Of a stretch of DNA of 64,000 nt, positions 15,796 through 24,945 are shown piece after piece. The position numbers were made by a program, and so were the translations under genes. Every line of letters starts with the position of its first letter. Within the stretch, counting starts at the first letter, position 1. The DNA lies in contig CAZSFZ010000002.1 of the NCBI GenBank assembly GCA_964606385.1, forward strand, positions 132,463 to 196,462, written 5' to 3'. Under the pieces are notes generated by a model that was given only the letters and a program-made list of their open reading frames with translations, was not told where the DNA came from and did not search any database. This stretch comes from Aquincolibacterium sp964606385 (lineage in GTDB: Bacteria > Omnitrophota > Omnitrophia > Omnitrophales > Aquincolibacteriaceae).

Positions 15796-18195
15796 TTAAG
15801 CGTTATCTTCGTCGTCTGATTCAGATTCGACGGGGGTCGCTTCCGCATAATCGCCGGCAGGATTCGGGAGGAGGATCTCGCGCGGCTTGGCGCCGTCCTG
15901 GGGGCCGATCACGCCGGCGGCCTCCAGCTGATCCACCACGCGGGCCGCGCGGGAATAACCAAGCCGCAACCGGCGCTGCAGGTAGGAGGTCGAAGCCTGA
16001 CGCGTCGTCAAAACGATACGCTTGGCCTCTTCAAAGATCTCGTCTTTTTCCCCCGCGCCGCCCGGCATGGAGGTATTCTGCGCGGCCTGGATCTCGGAGT
16101 GATATTCGGGTTTTCCCTGGGTTGCGGCAAACGCCACGATCTTGTTGATCTCTTCGTCTTCAATGAGAGGGGCTTGTCCGCGGATCATATTATCGCTCCC
16201 GGGCTGGATAAAGAGCATATCGCCACGGCCCAGGAGTTTGTCGGCGCCTTTGTTGTCGAGAATGGTCCGCGAATCCACGACCGAGGCTACCTTGAACGCG
16301 ACGCGGGCCGGAAAATTCGCTTTGATGACACCGGTGATGACATCCACGGAGGGCCGCTGCGTCGCGAGGATCAAATGGATGCCGACCGCGCGGGAAAGCT
16401 GGGCCAGACGCGTGATCGCCGTTTCAACCTTGTCCTGCGCCACCAGCATCAGGTCCGCGAGTTCGTCGATAATGACCACAATATAAGGAATGGTCGCGGG
16501 AACCACGTTGTCCGAATCCCCCGCGGCCTCGACCTGTTTCACTCCTTCTTCAGAAATTTCGCGGGTGTTGAACCCGACGATATTCCTCACACCCACGGTG
16601 GCAAAAAGCCGGTAACGCTTTTCCATTTCCATCACGACCCAATTGAGCGTGTTGGCCGCCTTACGGACATCGGTCACGACCGGCGAAAGCATATGCGGGA
16701 TCTTGTTGTAGACCGCAAGCTCCACCATCTTCGGGTCGACCATCACAAGTTTCAGCTGCGACGGCGTGCAGTGATAGAGAAATCCCGCAATAATGGAATT
16801 GATACAAACGGTTTTGCCGCTCCCCGTGGTCCCGGCGATCAGGATGTGCGGCATGGAAGCCAGGTCCGCGATCATCGGTTTCCCGCCCGTGTCTTTTCCC
16901 AGGATCAGGGGAAGCATGCATTTATGCGAACGGAAGTCGGAATTTTCGATCATCTCCCGGACCAGGATCGGGCGCGACACGGAATTCGGAACCTCGATCC
17001 CGATCGTCTGTTTGCCGGGGATCGGGATGATCATTCGGATGCTGGTCGCCTTCAAGGCCATGGAGATATCGTTTTCGTAGGTCGCGATCGAGTCGGCGCG
17101 CACGCCCGGCGCCGGAAGGAGCTCATAGAGCGTGATCTTAGGCCCCTGCTCCACTTCGACCACCTTGACCTCGATGCCAAACTCCGCAAGCGTCGCTTCG
17201 ATCGCCTTGGAATTGGCCGCCAGATCGTCCCCTCCGCCCAAAGCGCCTTCTTTCGGCCTTTTCAGGAGATCGACCGAGGGGAACTGATAATTTTGATCGG
17301 CTTTGATTTGGGATCCGATGACGCCTTTAAAAGAAGCTTCATCCCCGGATGCCGGTTCGGCCGGTTTTTCTTTAGAGGCGATTTCGGTCTTGATCACCGG
17401 CGCCTGCGGGACCGGTTTTTTGACGGATTCTTTCGGTTCTTCTTTGGATTTTTTCTCAGCCTTCGTTTTGTCATCGGTCATGCCGGCCGTCGGCTGGTAG
17501 GTTTTGATCTTAAGCGGGATATCCGGGATCCGCGGTGCGGGCTTTTCTTTCTCTTTTTCCTTTTCGCGCTGCTTCAGCTCTTTCAGCTGACGTTCCTGTT
17601 CCTTTTTCAAGGCAGCGGCATTTCCGTTCTTTTTGGATTCGCGGGGGAACCGCTCGGCCATGCCTTCAAAAAGAGCCCGGCACTTTTCAACGATCGCCCG
17701 AAACAGAGGATAAAGAAGGAAATCCGTAGCCAAAAGAAATGCCAGAAGAAGCGCGAACCCGGAAACGAAATAGCTCCCGAGCCGTCCGAAGAGGCGTAAA
17801 AGATGGTTTCCTGCCAGATACCCGAGGGCTCCTCCGAAGACAAAGCGCTGTTCCGGGCTTACGGTGATCGTCACGATCGTCGAGATCGAGAAGAGCGCGA
17901 GGACAAGCCCGATGAATTTAAAGAGCTTCCGCTCGGGAACTTTTTGAAGAAAGAAGCACTCCGCCCACAGAAGGAAAACGAACGGGATCACGAACGCGCT
18001 GATGCCGAAAACGAGGAAAAGCCCGAACGCGATGTAGGCTCCGAAAACCCCCGTATAGTTCGCGACCGGTACCGTCGGTTGTGAGGAATAGAACGGAATG
18101 TCTTCGGCGTGGTAGAAGAAGAGGCTCGCGAAGGTAAAAAGCCCCAGCAGAAGGAAAAAAACACCCCAGATCTCGTTGACTCGTTCTTTTTTCAT
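15796..18195 (-). CDS. ftsK: DNA translocase FtsK/SpoIIIE
   Basis: A 799-residue DNA pump of the division septum. Four hydrophobic helices occupy about residues 10-165. A Lys/Glu/Pro-rich linker covers ~190-300. The RecA-like motor follows, with Walker A IAGTTGSGKTVCINSI (~450), Walker B YIVVIIDELADLM (~570) and LILATQRPSVDVITGVIKAN. A C-terminal winged-helix gamma domain is present (YLQRRLRLGYSRAARVVDQL). Length and order are typical. It lies upstream of queH and downstream of dut, separated from dut by a family C repeat. Confidence 0.96.
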   Translation of the reverse strand: MKKERVNEIWGVFFLLLGLFTFASLFFYHAEDIPFYSSQPTVPVANYTGVFGAYIAFGLFLVFGISAFVIPFVFLLWAECFFLQKVPERKLFKFIGLVLALFSISTIVTITVSPEQRFVFGGALGYLAGNHLLRLFGRLGSYFVSGFALLLAFLLATDFLLYPLFRAIVEKCRALFEGMAERFPRESKKNGNAAALKKEQERQLKELKQREKEKEKEKPAPRIPDIPLKIKTYQPTAGMTDDKTKAEKKSKEEPKESVKKPVPQAPVIKTEIASKEKPAEPASGDEASFKGVIGSQIKADQNYQFPSVDLLKRPKEGALGGGDDLAANSKAIEATLAEFGIEVKVVEVEQGPKITLYELLPAPGVRADSIATYENDISMALKATSIRMIIPIPGKQTIGIEVPNSVSRPILVREMIENSDFRSHKCMLPLILGKDTGGKPMIADLASMPHILIAGTTGSGKTVCINSIIAGFLYHCTPSQLKLVMVDPKMVELAVYNKIPHMLSPVVTDVRKAANTLNWVVMEMEKRYRLFATVGVRNIVGFNTREISEEGVKQVEAAGDSDNVVPATIPYIVVIIDELADLMLVAQDKVETAITRLAQLSRAVGIHLILATQRPSVDVITGVIKANFPARVAFKVASVVDSRTILDNKGADKLLGRGDMLFIQPGSDNMIRGQAPLIEDEEINKIVAFAATQGKPEYHSEIQAAQNTSMPGGAGEKDEIFEEAKRIVLTTRQASTSYLQRRLRLGYSRAARVVDQLEAAGVIGPQDGAKPREILLPNPAGDYAEATPVESESDDEDNA

Positions 18196-18200
18196 AATAA

Positions 18201-18299
18201 CTTTAGGGTTTAGGGTATAGCGATAGGGGATAGAAAAACAGCGAAGAAATTAAGACGAAGGTGTCCTAAAACCTATACCCTATAAACTATACGCTATTA
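18201..18299. repeat. Family C palindromic repeat between dut and ftsK
   Basis: The left arm is GGTTTAGGGTATAGCGATAG with GGGGATAG. The right arm is CCTATACCCTATAAACTATA followed by CGCTAT. Both arms iterate a ~7-base unit (GGTATAG or its inverse) around a central ~40 bases. The architecture parallels families A and B with a different unit. Confidence 0.6.
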
Positions 18300-18746
18300 A
18301 TGACCGGTATGGCCGAAACCGCCGGCACCCCGGCGTGTTGCTTCAAGATTATCGACTATCTCGAGCTTCGCCTTTACCACTTCAGCGAGGACCATTTGGG
18401 CGATCCGCATGCCGCGTGTCACGGTAAATGTCTCTTTCGCGAGATTGATTAGAATGATCTGGATCTCGCCGCGATAATCAGCATCGATCGTCCCGGGAGT
18501 GTTCAAAAGCGTGATGCCGTGCTTGATCGCCAGCCCGCTTCGCGGACGGATCTGGGCTTCGTAATGCGGCGGAAGCGCGATGATCATGCCGGTGGGAACA
18601 AGCGCCCGGTCCCCCGGCTGCAGCGTGATCGGGTCCTGGCAGGCCGCCAAAAGATCGATGCCGCTTGCACCTTCGGTGTGGTATTGCGGGAGGGGAAGCC
18701 CTTCAAAATGCGGCAGTGTTTTAACTTCGATGCGGATTTCTTTCAT
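18297..18746 (-). CDS. dut: dUTP diphosphatase
   Basis: A 149-residue trimeric dUTPase that hydrolyses dUTP to dUMP. The conserved motifs are GASGIDLLAA, RPRSGLAIKHGITLLN, GTIDADYRGEIQIIL, GMRIAQMVLAEV and the C-terminal Gly-rich RRGAGGFGHTGH. No clear ribosome binding site is seen before ATG 18746. A strong hairpin (18761-18790) separates it from pnp. Confidence 0.96.
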   Translation of the reverse strand: MKEIRIEVKTLPHFEGLPLPQYHTEGASGIDLLAACQDPITLQPGDRALVPTGMIIALPPHYEAQIRPRSGLAIKHGITLLNTPGTIDADYRGEIQIILINLAKETFTVTRGMRIAQMVLAEVVKAKLEIVDNLEATRRGAGGFGHTGH

Positions 18747-18760
18747 GGGGGAAATAAAAG

Positions 18761-18790
18761 AGGAAAGGCGGGGAATCCCCCGCCTTTCCT
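18761..18790 (-). terminator. Intrinsic terminator downstream of pnp
   Basis: On the minus strand AGGAAAGGCGGGG pairs with CCCCGCCTTTCCT (13 bp, 4-base loop), followed by CTTTTATTT. It lies 14 bases past the pnp stop and directly before dut, so dut probably depends on read-through or on a promoter I cannot see. Confidence 0.75.
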
Positions 18791-18803
18791 CCGAATTTAT
18801 TTT

Positions 18804-20993
18804 TTAGTCCCGGCGACGGCCGCGGCCACGTCCCCCGCGATCATCCCGGTCGCGTCTCGGAGGGGCGGCTTCGACTACTGTTCGCTGATCTTCCGGCAGG
18901 ATCGGGAGAGGTTCGGTCATGGCCTGCTTGATGCTAAGGCTGATCTTGCCCCGCTCATCGATGCTCAGGACCTTGACCTTCACCTTATCGCCAACGCGGA
19001 GATAATCCCCAGCGCTTTTCACGAATCCTTCGGTGATCTCGGAAACATGGCAAAGTCCGTCCTTGCCCGGCAGCACTTCGCAAAAAGCGCCGAAAGGCAT
19101 GAGTTTCTGGACCGTGCTGTCGTAGATCTTACCGATCTCGGCGTCTTCGGTCATGGACTGAACGCGCGCGATCGCGGCTTCCGAGGACTGGCTGCTCACA
19201 GCGGCGATGAACACGCGGCCGTCGTCCTCGATATCGATCTTGGCGCCGGTCTCTTCGACGATCTTGCGGATGTTCTTGCCGCCAGGACCGATCAGGAGAC
19301 CGATCTTTTCCGGATCGATCTTGAGGGTCGTGATGCGCGGCGCGTACTCGGAAAGCTCGTTCGGTTTCTTGATGCAATCCGCGATCAGGTCCAGGATCTT
19401 GAAGCGGGCCTGTTTGGCCTGTTCAAAAGCTTCCTTGAGCTGTTCCACGGTGATCCCGTCGATCTTCATATCCATCTGAAGGGCCGTTAAACCTTCGCGG
19501 GTCCCCGCGGCCTTGAAATCCATATCGCCCAAATGATCTTCCAATCCGGCGATATCGGTGACGACCTTCCAGCGGTTCTTATCGGTCACGAGACCAAGCG
19601 CGATCCCGGCCACCGGGGCTTTGATCGGCACGCCGGCATCCATCAGCGCGAGCGTTCCGCCGCAAACGGTCGCCATCGAGCTGGAACCGTTCGATTCCAT
19701 GATCTCGGATACCAAGCGGATCGTGTACGGGAATTCCTCCTGCGAAGGGATCACAGCTTCAAGCGCCCGCGAGGCAAGCGCTCCGTGACCGATCTCGCGG
19801 CGGCCCGGCCCGCGGTTCGGCCCGGTTTCCCCGACGCTATAGGGAGGAAAGTTGTAATGGAGCATGAACCGCTTGATCAGGTCCCCTTCCAGGGCATCGA
19901 TCCTTTGTTCGTCATCGCCGGTCCCGAGGGTTACAACGCTCAGGCTCTGGGTCTGTCCGCGGGTGAAAAGCGCGGAACCGTGCGTCCGGGGCAGGATCCC
20001 CGTTTCACAGGTGATCTTGCGGATCTCGCGCTCCGCGCGGCCATCCGCCCGTTTTCCGGTCGCGAGCATGATCTCACGGACCTTTTCATACTCAAGCCGC
20101 CCGAAGGCGATCTTGATGAGCACTTCGTTAAAATCGTCCGCTTTTTTATCGAACTGCGCGAGCGCTTTGTCATAAAGGCCTTTGAAATGCGCTTCCTGCT
20201 CTTCCTTGCTCTTCATGCTGAAGGCTTTTTCAAATTCGTTGCCGACCGCCGCGCGGATCTTGTCTTCCATTTCTTTCGTGATCCCGAGGGGCTTCACTTC
20301 TTTTTTTGTCTTGCCGGCTTTCTTCTGAAGATCCAGCTGAAGTTGGATGGCTTTCTTCACGGCCTCATGGCCGATCTGAAGGGCCTCCATCATCTGTTCT
20401 TCGGAAAGCTCCTTGGAACCGGATTCGATCATGACGATCTTTTCCATCGTCCCCGCCACCAAAAGGTCCAGCGCGCTCTGGTCGAGCTCCTGCTGGGTGG
20501 GATTCACGATGAACTGTCCGTCCACCAACCCGACGCGGGCGGCGCCCAAGGCCGTCGTGTACGGGATATCCGAGATCATGAGAGCGGCTGAAGCGCCGAT
20601 CATGGCCAGGATCTCCGTCGGGTTCTCGCCGTCAAAGGAAAGAACGTTCGCGGTGATCTGGACTTCCGTGAGGTAATCTTCCGGAAAGAGGGGACGGATC
20701 GGACGGTCGATCAGACGCGACGTCAGGATCTCTTTTTCCGTGGGCTTGCTTTCCCGCTTGAAATAACCGCCGGGGATCTTCCCCGCGGCGTAGGTCCGTT
20801 CGCGGTAATCCACGGTCAGCGGAAAGAAGTCGCGGATCTCTTTGGATTCCGATCCGGAAACAGCAGCCACGAAGACCACCGTGCCGCCGCACTGAACGGT
20901 CACGGCGCCGTGCGCTTGTTTGGCCATACGGCCGGTTTCGATGGAGACCTCGCGGCCCCCGATTTCAAGAACAGCTTTTGAGATGTTTTTCAT
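18804..20993 (-). CDS. pnp: Polyribonucleotide nucleotidyltransferase (PNPase)
   Basis: A 729-residue phosphorolytic 3'-5' exoribonuclease of the RNA degradosome. Two RNase PH domains flank a helical linker. Conserved sequences include GGYFKRESKPTEKEILTSRL in the first PH domain, GRREIGHGALASRALEAVIP, and ALQMDMKIDGIT in the second. The KH motif LIGPGGKNIRKIVEETGAKI is near residue 565. The S1 domain (KLMPFGAFCEVLPGKDGLCH) follows, then a basic Arg/Asp/Gly tail. The classic rpsO-pnp order is kept. Confidence 0.97.
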   Translation of the reverse strand: MKNISKAVLEIGGREVSIETGRMAKQAHGAVTVQCGGTVVFVAAVSGSESKEIRDFFPLTVDYRERTYAAGKIPGGYFKRESKPTEKEILTSRLIDRPIRPLFPEDYLTEVQITANVLSFDGENPTEILAMIGASAALMISDIPYTTALGAARVGLVDGQFIVNPTQQELDQSALDLLVAGTMEKIVMIESGSKELSEEQMMEALQIGHEAVKKAIQLQLDLQKKAGKTKKEVKPLGITKEMEDKIRAAVGNEFEKAFSMKSKEEQEAHFKGLYDKALAQFDKKADDFNEVLIKIAFGRLEYEKVREIMLATGKRADGRAEREIRKITCETGILPRTHGSALFTRGQTQSLSVVTLGTGDDEQRIDALEGDLIKRFMLHYNFPPYSVGETGPNRGPGRREIGHGALASRALEAVIPSQEEFPYTIRLVSEIMESNGSSSMATVCGGTLALMDAGVPIKAPVAGIALGLVTDKNRWKVVTDIAGLEDHLGDMDFKAAGTREGLTALQMDMKIDGITVEQLKEAFEQAKQARFKILDLIADCIKKPNELSEYAPRITTLKIDPEKIGLLIGPGGKNIRKIVEETGAKIDIEDDGRVFIAAVSSQSSEAAIARVQSMTEDAEIGKIYDSTVQKLMPFGAFCEVLPGKDGLCHVSEITEGFVKSAGDYLRVGDKVKVKVLSIDERGKISLSIKQAMTEPLPILPEDQRTVVEAAPPRRDRDDRGGRGRGRRRD

Positions 20994-21058
20994 GTGAGAT
21001 ATCGCCTTTCGATTGTGAAGTTGGTCTTATCCAAGATAAGAAAAAAGGAAAGAGGAAA

Positions 21059-21328
21059 TTACTTCCTCAGATCGAGGCGAGCGATGATCTGCTGGTATTT
21101 CTCGGGAGCCTCAGCCTGGAGGTGTTTCAGCAGCTTTTTACGGCGGCTGACCATCTTGATAAGCCCGTAGCGCGAATGGTGGTCTTTAACGTTCTTCTCA
21201 AAATGACCGGAAAGACCGTTGATGCGCTCGGTAAGGAGGGCTATCTGGACCTCGGCGGACCCTGTGTCGTTCTTGCTGACCTTGTAGTCGGATATGATCT
21301 TTTTCTTTTTCGTCTTTGCTAATGCCAT
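21059..21328 (-). CDS. rpsO: 30S ribosomal protein S15
   Basis: An 89-residue protein with typical features: DTGSAEVQIALLTERINGLS, KDHHSRYGLIKMVSRRKKLL and the C-terminal YQQIIARLDLRK. It binds 16S rRNA at the central-domain three-way junction. AAGGAGTTAG precedes ATG 21328. It has its own strong promoter (21393-21421) and precedes pnp by 65 bases. A small TCTTATC-TTG-GATAAGA hairpin lies in that gap. Confidence 0.97.
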   Translation of the reverse strand: MALAKTKKKKIISDYKVSKNDTGSAEVQIALLTERINGLSGHFEKNVKDHHSRYGLIKMVSRRKKLLKHLQAEAPEKYQQIIARLDLRK

Positions 21329-21392
21329 TTTCTTCTCTAACTCCTTATTTCTCTTATGGTTATGTCGTTTTTCTCATCTCTGAGGTTGCGGA

Positions 21393-21421
21393 AGTATACC
21401 CCGACCCTTCCGTTTTGTCCA
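21393..21421 (-). promoter_or_regulatory. rpsO promoter
   Basis: On the minus strand: TGGACA (-35), a 17-base spacer and TATACT (-10), placing the transcript start near 21386, about 58 bases before rpsO. This is close to the sigma-70 consensus. Confidence 0.7.
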
Positions 21422-21495
21422 GATGTTACTCATTTTTACGGTTTAAGGCATGAATGCCCCGACCTTGCGCCCAAACAGAGAATATAAGGATCCTT

Positions 21496-23241
21496 TTAAC
21501 GGCATGCAGAAACACCTGTCCACTGTTCGCAGGAAGTCCGCATGGCTTCGGGATCTTCATCGAAACGTAAGTCTTGACGGTTGAAAGGGTAGATCAAACA
21601 TTCCACCAGACACGCATCAGGGAATGGCGCTTTAAAGTTATCTGTAAGCGCGCGTTTTCGATGATCTGGCGGTTCTGCTGGACCTTTAATATAATAATAA
21701 TCCACATCAGGATAATGCTCGACACGATCGGCGCGGGATTGAAGCCAAGCCCTTATTTTGTTGCTTTTATCAGGATCCCCTATGGCCCTAGAAAATTTGA
21801 TAACCAGCAGCCGACCAACCTCACTCAGGCGACCCAATGCCGACATATCATCTAAACCATAAAGAATCACTTTGGAATTTTGATAAACATAATAATCATC
21901 CCCGTTGGAACGGTTTCGCATCACAACCAAAGGGGAAATATTAGGCTCATCTAGATAGTACTGTATAGCATGTATGGCGGCCGGAGGCAGGATGACCGTG
22001 AAATCGACCGCATGGGGGTTCTTTTCAACAAAAGAAGCTATGCTGGGAAAATCCAGCGAGCTGTTCTGAATATAGTCCACAGGAACATAATAACGATCCG
22101 TCAAGCCTGCTCGAAAAAATCCATAAACACATAGTGGAATAAAAAAAACGAATGCCCCAGCGAAACGCACAAACCTTGAAGACCAAGAGGCGATCCCCGC
22201 GGCCGCCATGAGAAGAAAAAAGGGATAGCCGAACAAGAAATAACGGGGCGCTAGACTCATTCGGAACATCCAAACGCAAAACAAACAAAGACTGACGGGA
22301 ACGACAATCAAAATCAGAAGGAGCAACGCCTGAGATTGTTTTTTTTGAAAAAACGAAACCCATAAAAAACTTAAAATAAATACAAGCCCTCCTAGTGGGA
22401 AAAACCCATGTATGCCACCAAAGTGATCCTGAAAAGACTCCAAAATCTCCCAACCCTGAAGTCCCCAGCTGTCCACTCCGTTCTGTCTAAATTGCAAGGC
22501 GCTATTTAATCGTTTTAGGATTGGAATGATCGCGATCAGAATCGATGCCGCCGAAATGAAGTATTGGCTTATTAACTTTTTTTGTTTTCGAAAAAAAAGA
22601 AAAAGCCAGCAAGCGTGAGCGGCTAGGAAAAACAGGCTTGGAAAAAACGCGTAGAAGGCAAGCGCTCCGGTCGCAGCATATAAAATCCAGTCCCTCGTTT
22701 TTAGGGTCTGAACGCTTCGGCATAAAAAAAAGCTGTTCGCGATTAGTAAAAAATAATAAAGAGGATAGTCTCTCGCGGATATTGCGTAATGGATATGCCA
22801 GACAGAGACTGCCATGAAAACGCTCGCAAGAAGCCCGGACCGCGCATCAAAAAGCAAAGCGCCTAAATAAAACAAAAAAAGGATGGAGGCGAGATCAAAA
22901 AAAAGCGATGGAAGAACCAGTAAGAACTCGCTACGGCCCAAATAAAGCACTGCGTGGAGGATAAAGTATTTCAAGGGCCCTTGATCAGGACAGATGCCTT
23001 CGATGATCTTTGACACGGGGGCTGATGCCGCAGCGATCGTGATGCCTTCCGAAAGACCAAGTTCTTCTCGAGGCAATTTTTCGAAGAAGTGAAGGCGTAG
23101 AAAAAGCGCGAATAAGGCAATCGCGCTTAAACTCAGAATGAATCTTACTTTTTTTGAAATAAAAGTTTCCTTCAAAAAAAGACCTTTTTGGGAGAATAAT
23201 TTTTGGAATAAAAGCTTTTCGCCAATTTCACATCCGAACAA
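21496..23241 (-). CDS. GT39/ArnT-like polytopic glycosyltransferase-type membrane protein
   Basis: A protein of up to 581 residues with about ten hydrophobic helices. The early loop CPDQGPLKYFILHAVLYLGR and the later VWHIHYAISARDYPLYYFLL resemble the PPLYY and SARxYxL loops of dolichyl-phosphate-mannose-type (GT39/ArnT) transferases. A soluble C-terminal part follows. ATG 23241 would overlap ribF by 70 bp. A TTG at 23175 with AAAGG upstream is an alternative start. The region is visibly richer in A/T than its neighbours and interrupts the usual ribF-rpsO order, suggesting insertion. Confidence 0.7.
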   Translation of the reverse strand: MFGCEIGEKLLFQKLFSQKGLFLKETFISKKVRFILSLSAIALFALFLRLHFFEKLPREELGLSEGITIAAASAPVSKIIEGICPDQGPLKYFILHAVLYLGRSEFLLVLPSLFFDLASILFLFYLGALLFDARSGLLASVFMAVSVWHIHYAISARDYPLYYFLLIANSFFLCRSVQTLKTRDWILYAATGALAFYAFFPSLFFLAAHACWLFLFFRKQKKLISQYFISAASILIAIIPILKRLNSALQFRQNGVDSWGLQGWEILESFQDHFGGIHGFFPLGGLVFILSFLWVSFFQKKQSQALLLLILIVVPVSLCLFCVWMFRMSLAPRYFLFGYPFFLLMAAAGIASWSSRFVRFAGAFVFFIPLCVYGFFRAGLTDRYYVPVDYIQNSSLDFPSIASFVEKNPHAVDFTVILPPAAIHAIQYYLDEPNISPLVVMRNRSNGDDYYVYQNSKVILYGLDDMSALGRLSEVGRLLVIKFSRAIGDPDKSNKIRAWLQSRADRVEHYPDVDYYYIKGPAEPPDHRKRALTDNFKAPFPDACLVECLIYPFNRQDLRFDEDPEAMRTSCEQWTGVSACR

Positions 23242-24218
23242 ATTTGGATCTTTAAAGCGGTTTCATTGGGAAATTTTGCCTCGGGGCGAATAAAGCGATG
23301 AAGGGCGATCTCCATCATTTCCCCATAGACCTGTCCTTTGAAGTCCAAAAGATGAAGTTCCAGCACCGGACGGGGTGTTTCTGCCTTGGGATAGGTGGGA
23401 CGCTTGCCAAAATTCATGACCCCCTGGAGCCAATCCCCCGGGACAGGGTCCGCGATCAACGGTCCATGCTTCATGCCCAAGTGATGGCGTGACTCACGGC
23501 CCTTGGCCCGTGGCCCAGCACTTAAAAACCTTGCCGAGGCGACATAAACCCCAAGCGGCAACAGGATCTCGGAGTGCACCTCCAGGTTCGCCGTCGGAAA
23601 ACCGAGATGGAGCCCGTGGCCTTTCCCGTGAATGACCTTGCCGAACATGCTGAAGGGACGGCCGAGACATGCCCGGGCTTGTTCAACTTTTCCGTGCACG
23701 AGCAGTTCCCGCACACGGGAGCTTGAAACAGGTTTTTTACCGACCATGACCGGCTTCATTCTTTTGAAAAGGAATCCGTTGGACCGGGCAAGACGGGCCA
23801 TGAGGTCCGTATCGCCTCTCCTGCCGCGTCCAAAATGCGCATCATATCCCATGCAAATCTCGCGAATATGCAGTTTTTTTACAAGGATCCTCTCAACAAA
23901 ATCCCGCGGCATCATGCCGGCGAAAGACGGCGTGAAGGATTGCAAAAAACACAGATCGATCCCGGCCCGGGCCAGATAAAAGAGTTTTTGCTCGATGCTC
24001 ATGAGCATCATGGGTTTCTGCTTGGGGTGAAGAATGCTGTGGGGATGCTCGGGGAATGTCAGGACCGCAGCCAGCGCGTGTTCTTTTTTTGCCTGCCGGA
24101 CCACATAACGCAGGAGCTTTTGATGCCCCAGATGGAACCCGTCGAAATTTCCAAGCGCGAGAACGACCGGCCTGGCCGGACGGGCCTTATAGCTTTGAAG
24201 ATCCGATATGATCTGCAT
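23172..24218 (-). CDS. ribF: Bifunctional riboflavin kinase/FMN adenylyltransferase
   Basis: A 348-residue enzyme making FMN and FAD. The N-terminal nucleotidyltransferase has LALGNFDGFHLGHQKLLRY. The C-terminal kinase has GKVIHGKGHGLHLGFPTANL and later VLELHLLDFKGQVYGEMMEI. About 30 residues (~232-262, from SAGPRAKGRES to PVPGD) interrupt the kinase domain just before VMNFGKRPTYP. They are encoded by a family B repeat. The start overlaps truB. It is part of the nusA-infB-rbfA-truB-ribF operon. Confidence 0.95.
   Translation of the reverse strand: MQIISDLQSYKARPARPVVLALGNFDGFHLGHQKLLRYVVRQAKKEHALAAVLTFPEHPHSILHPKQKPMMLMSIEQKLFYLARAGIDLCFLQSFTPSFAGMMPRDFVERILVKKLHIREICMGYDAHFGRGRRGDTDLMARLARSNGFLFKRMKPVMVGKKPVSSSRVRELLVHGKVEQARACLGRPFSMFGKVIHGKGHGLHLGFPTANLEVHSEILLPLGVYVASARFLSAGPRAKGRESRHHLGMKHGPLIADPVPGDWLQGVMNFGKRPTYPKAETPRPVLELHLLDFKGQVYGEMMEIALHRFIRPEAKFPNETALKIQICSDVKLAKSFYSKNYSPKKVFF
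23436..23522. repeat. Family B repeat inserted in frame in ribF
   Basis: The plus strand carries CACGGCCCTTGGCCCGTGGC at one end and GGTCCATGC with GGGACAGGGTCC at the other. This is the same GGCCCGTGG/GGACC unit type as the intergenic copies at 30537, 60087 and 60621. It adds about 30 codons with no frameshift or stop. Confidence 0.65.
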
Positions 24219-24945
24219 GGAGAAGGGCGGCGCTTAATGGGATCACTTTATCGCGGAATTGTGCCGGTTGCATGTTCTTGAGCTCTTCGATCGTCACGCC
24301 TTGCTCCAGTTTAAAGGGACCGCTCCGGAGCCGGCGCAGCCTCGCCAGGGTCGCGTAACAGCCTAAAGCCTCACCGAGATCGTTCACGAGCGTGCGGACA
24401 TAAGTGCCTTTCGATACATACGCCAAGAATTCGACGAACTTTCCTTCTTTTTTATCAAAACGGAATTCGTGGACTTTGACCGGCCGGCCTTCCCGGACCA
24501 CGGTCTTGCCTTGACGCGCAAGCTTGTAAAGGCGCGTCCCTTCATGCTTCAGCGCCGAGACCATGGGCGGCACCTGAATAATGTCGCCCGTAAATTGCGC
24601 TTTCGCCTTTTCGCGGATCATTTCAAGCGTGATGTGCTCCCAGGGGGCTTCGGCCGTCACCTTCCCCTGCCGGTCATGGGAATCGGTCTGGACGCCAAGC
24701 TCCAGCGCACCGAAATATTCCTTGTCGCAGGCGCTTAATTGCATGGAATGTTTGGTGGACTTGCCGAGCAAAAGCACCAAGAGGCCGGTAGCCAGCGGGT
24801 CGAGCGTTCCGGCGTGGCCGACTTTTTTGATCCCGAACCGGCGGCGCACGAAGGCGCACACGTCATGCGAGGTCCATTGTTCGGGTTTATCGACCAACAG
24901 GACGCCATCGATAAAATTCGGATCAATCATGCGGATTCGCCCCAT
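24187..24945 (-). CDS. truB: tRNA pseudouridine-55 synthase
   Basis: A 252-residue enzyme that modifies U55 of tRNAs. KKVGHAGTLDPLATGLLVLL contains the catalytic Asp (residue ~49). KEYFGALELGVQTDSHDRQG, QVPPMVSALKHEGTRLYKLA and YVSKGTYVRTLVNDLGEAL are further TruB signatures. It overlaps rbfA by 23 bp and ribF by 32 bp. Confidence 0.96.
   Translation of the reverse strand: MGRIRMIDPNFIDGVLLVDKPEQWTSHDVCAFVRRRFGIKKVGHAGTLDPLATGLLVLLLGKSTKHSMQLSACDKEYFGALELGVQTDSHDRQGKVTAEAPWEHITLEMIREKAKAQFTGDIIQVPPMVSALKHEGTRLYKLARQGKTVVREGRPVKVHEFRFDKKEGKFVEFLAYVSKGTYVRTLVNDLGEALGCYATLARLRRLRSGPFKLEQGVTIEELKNMQPAQFRDKVIPLSAALLHADHIGSSKL

Noticed and set aside
24218..24300. FMN riboswitch before ribF
   Set aside because: ribF overlaps the truB coding region and no RFN element can be seen.
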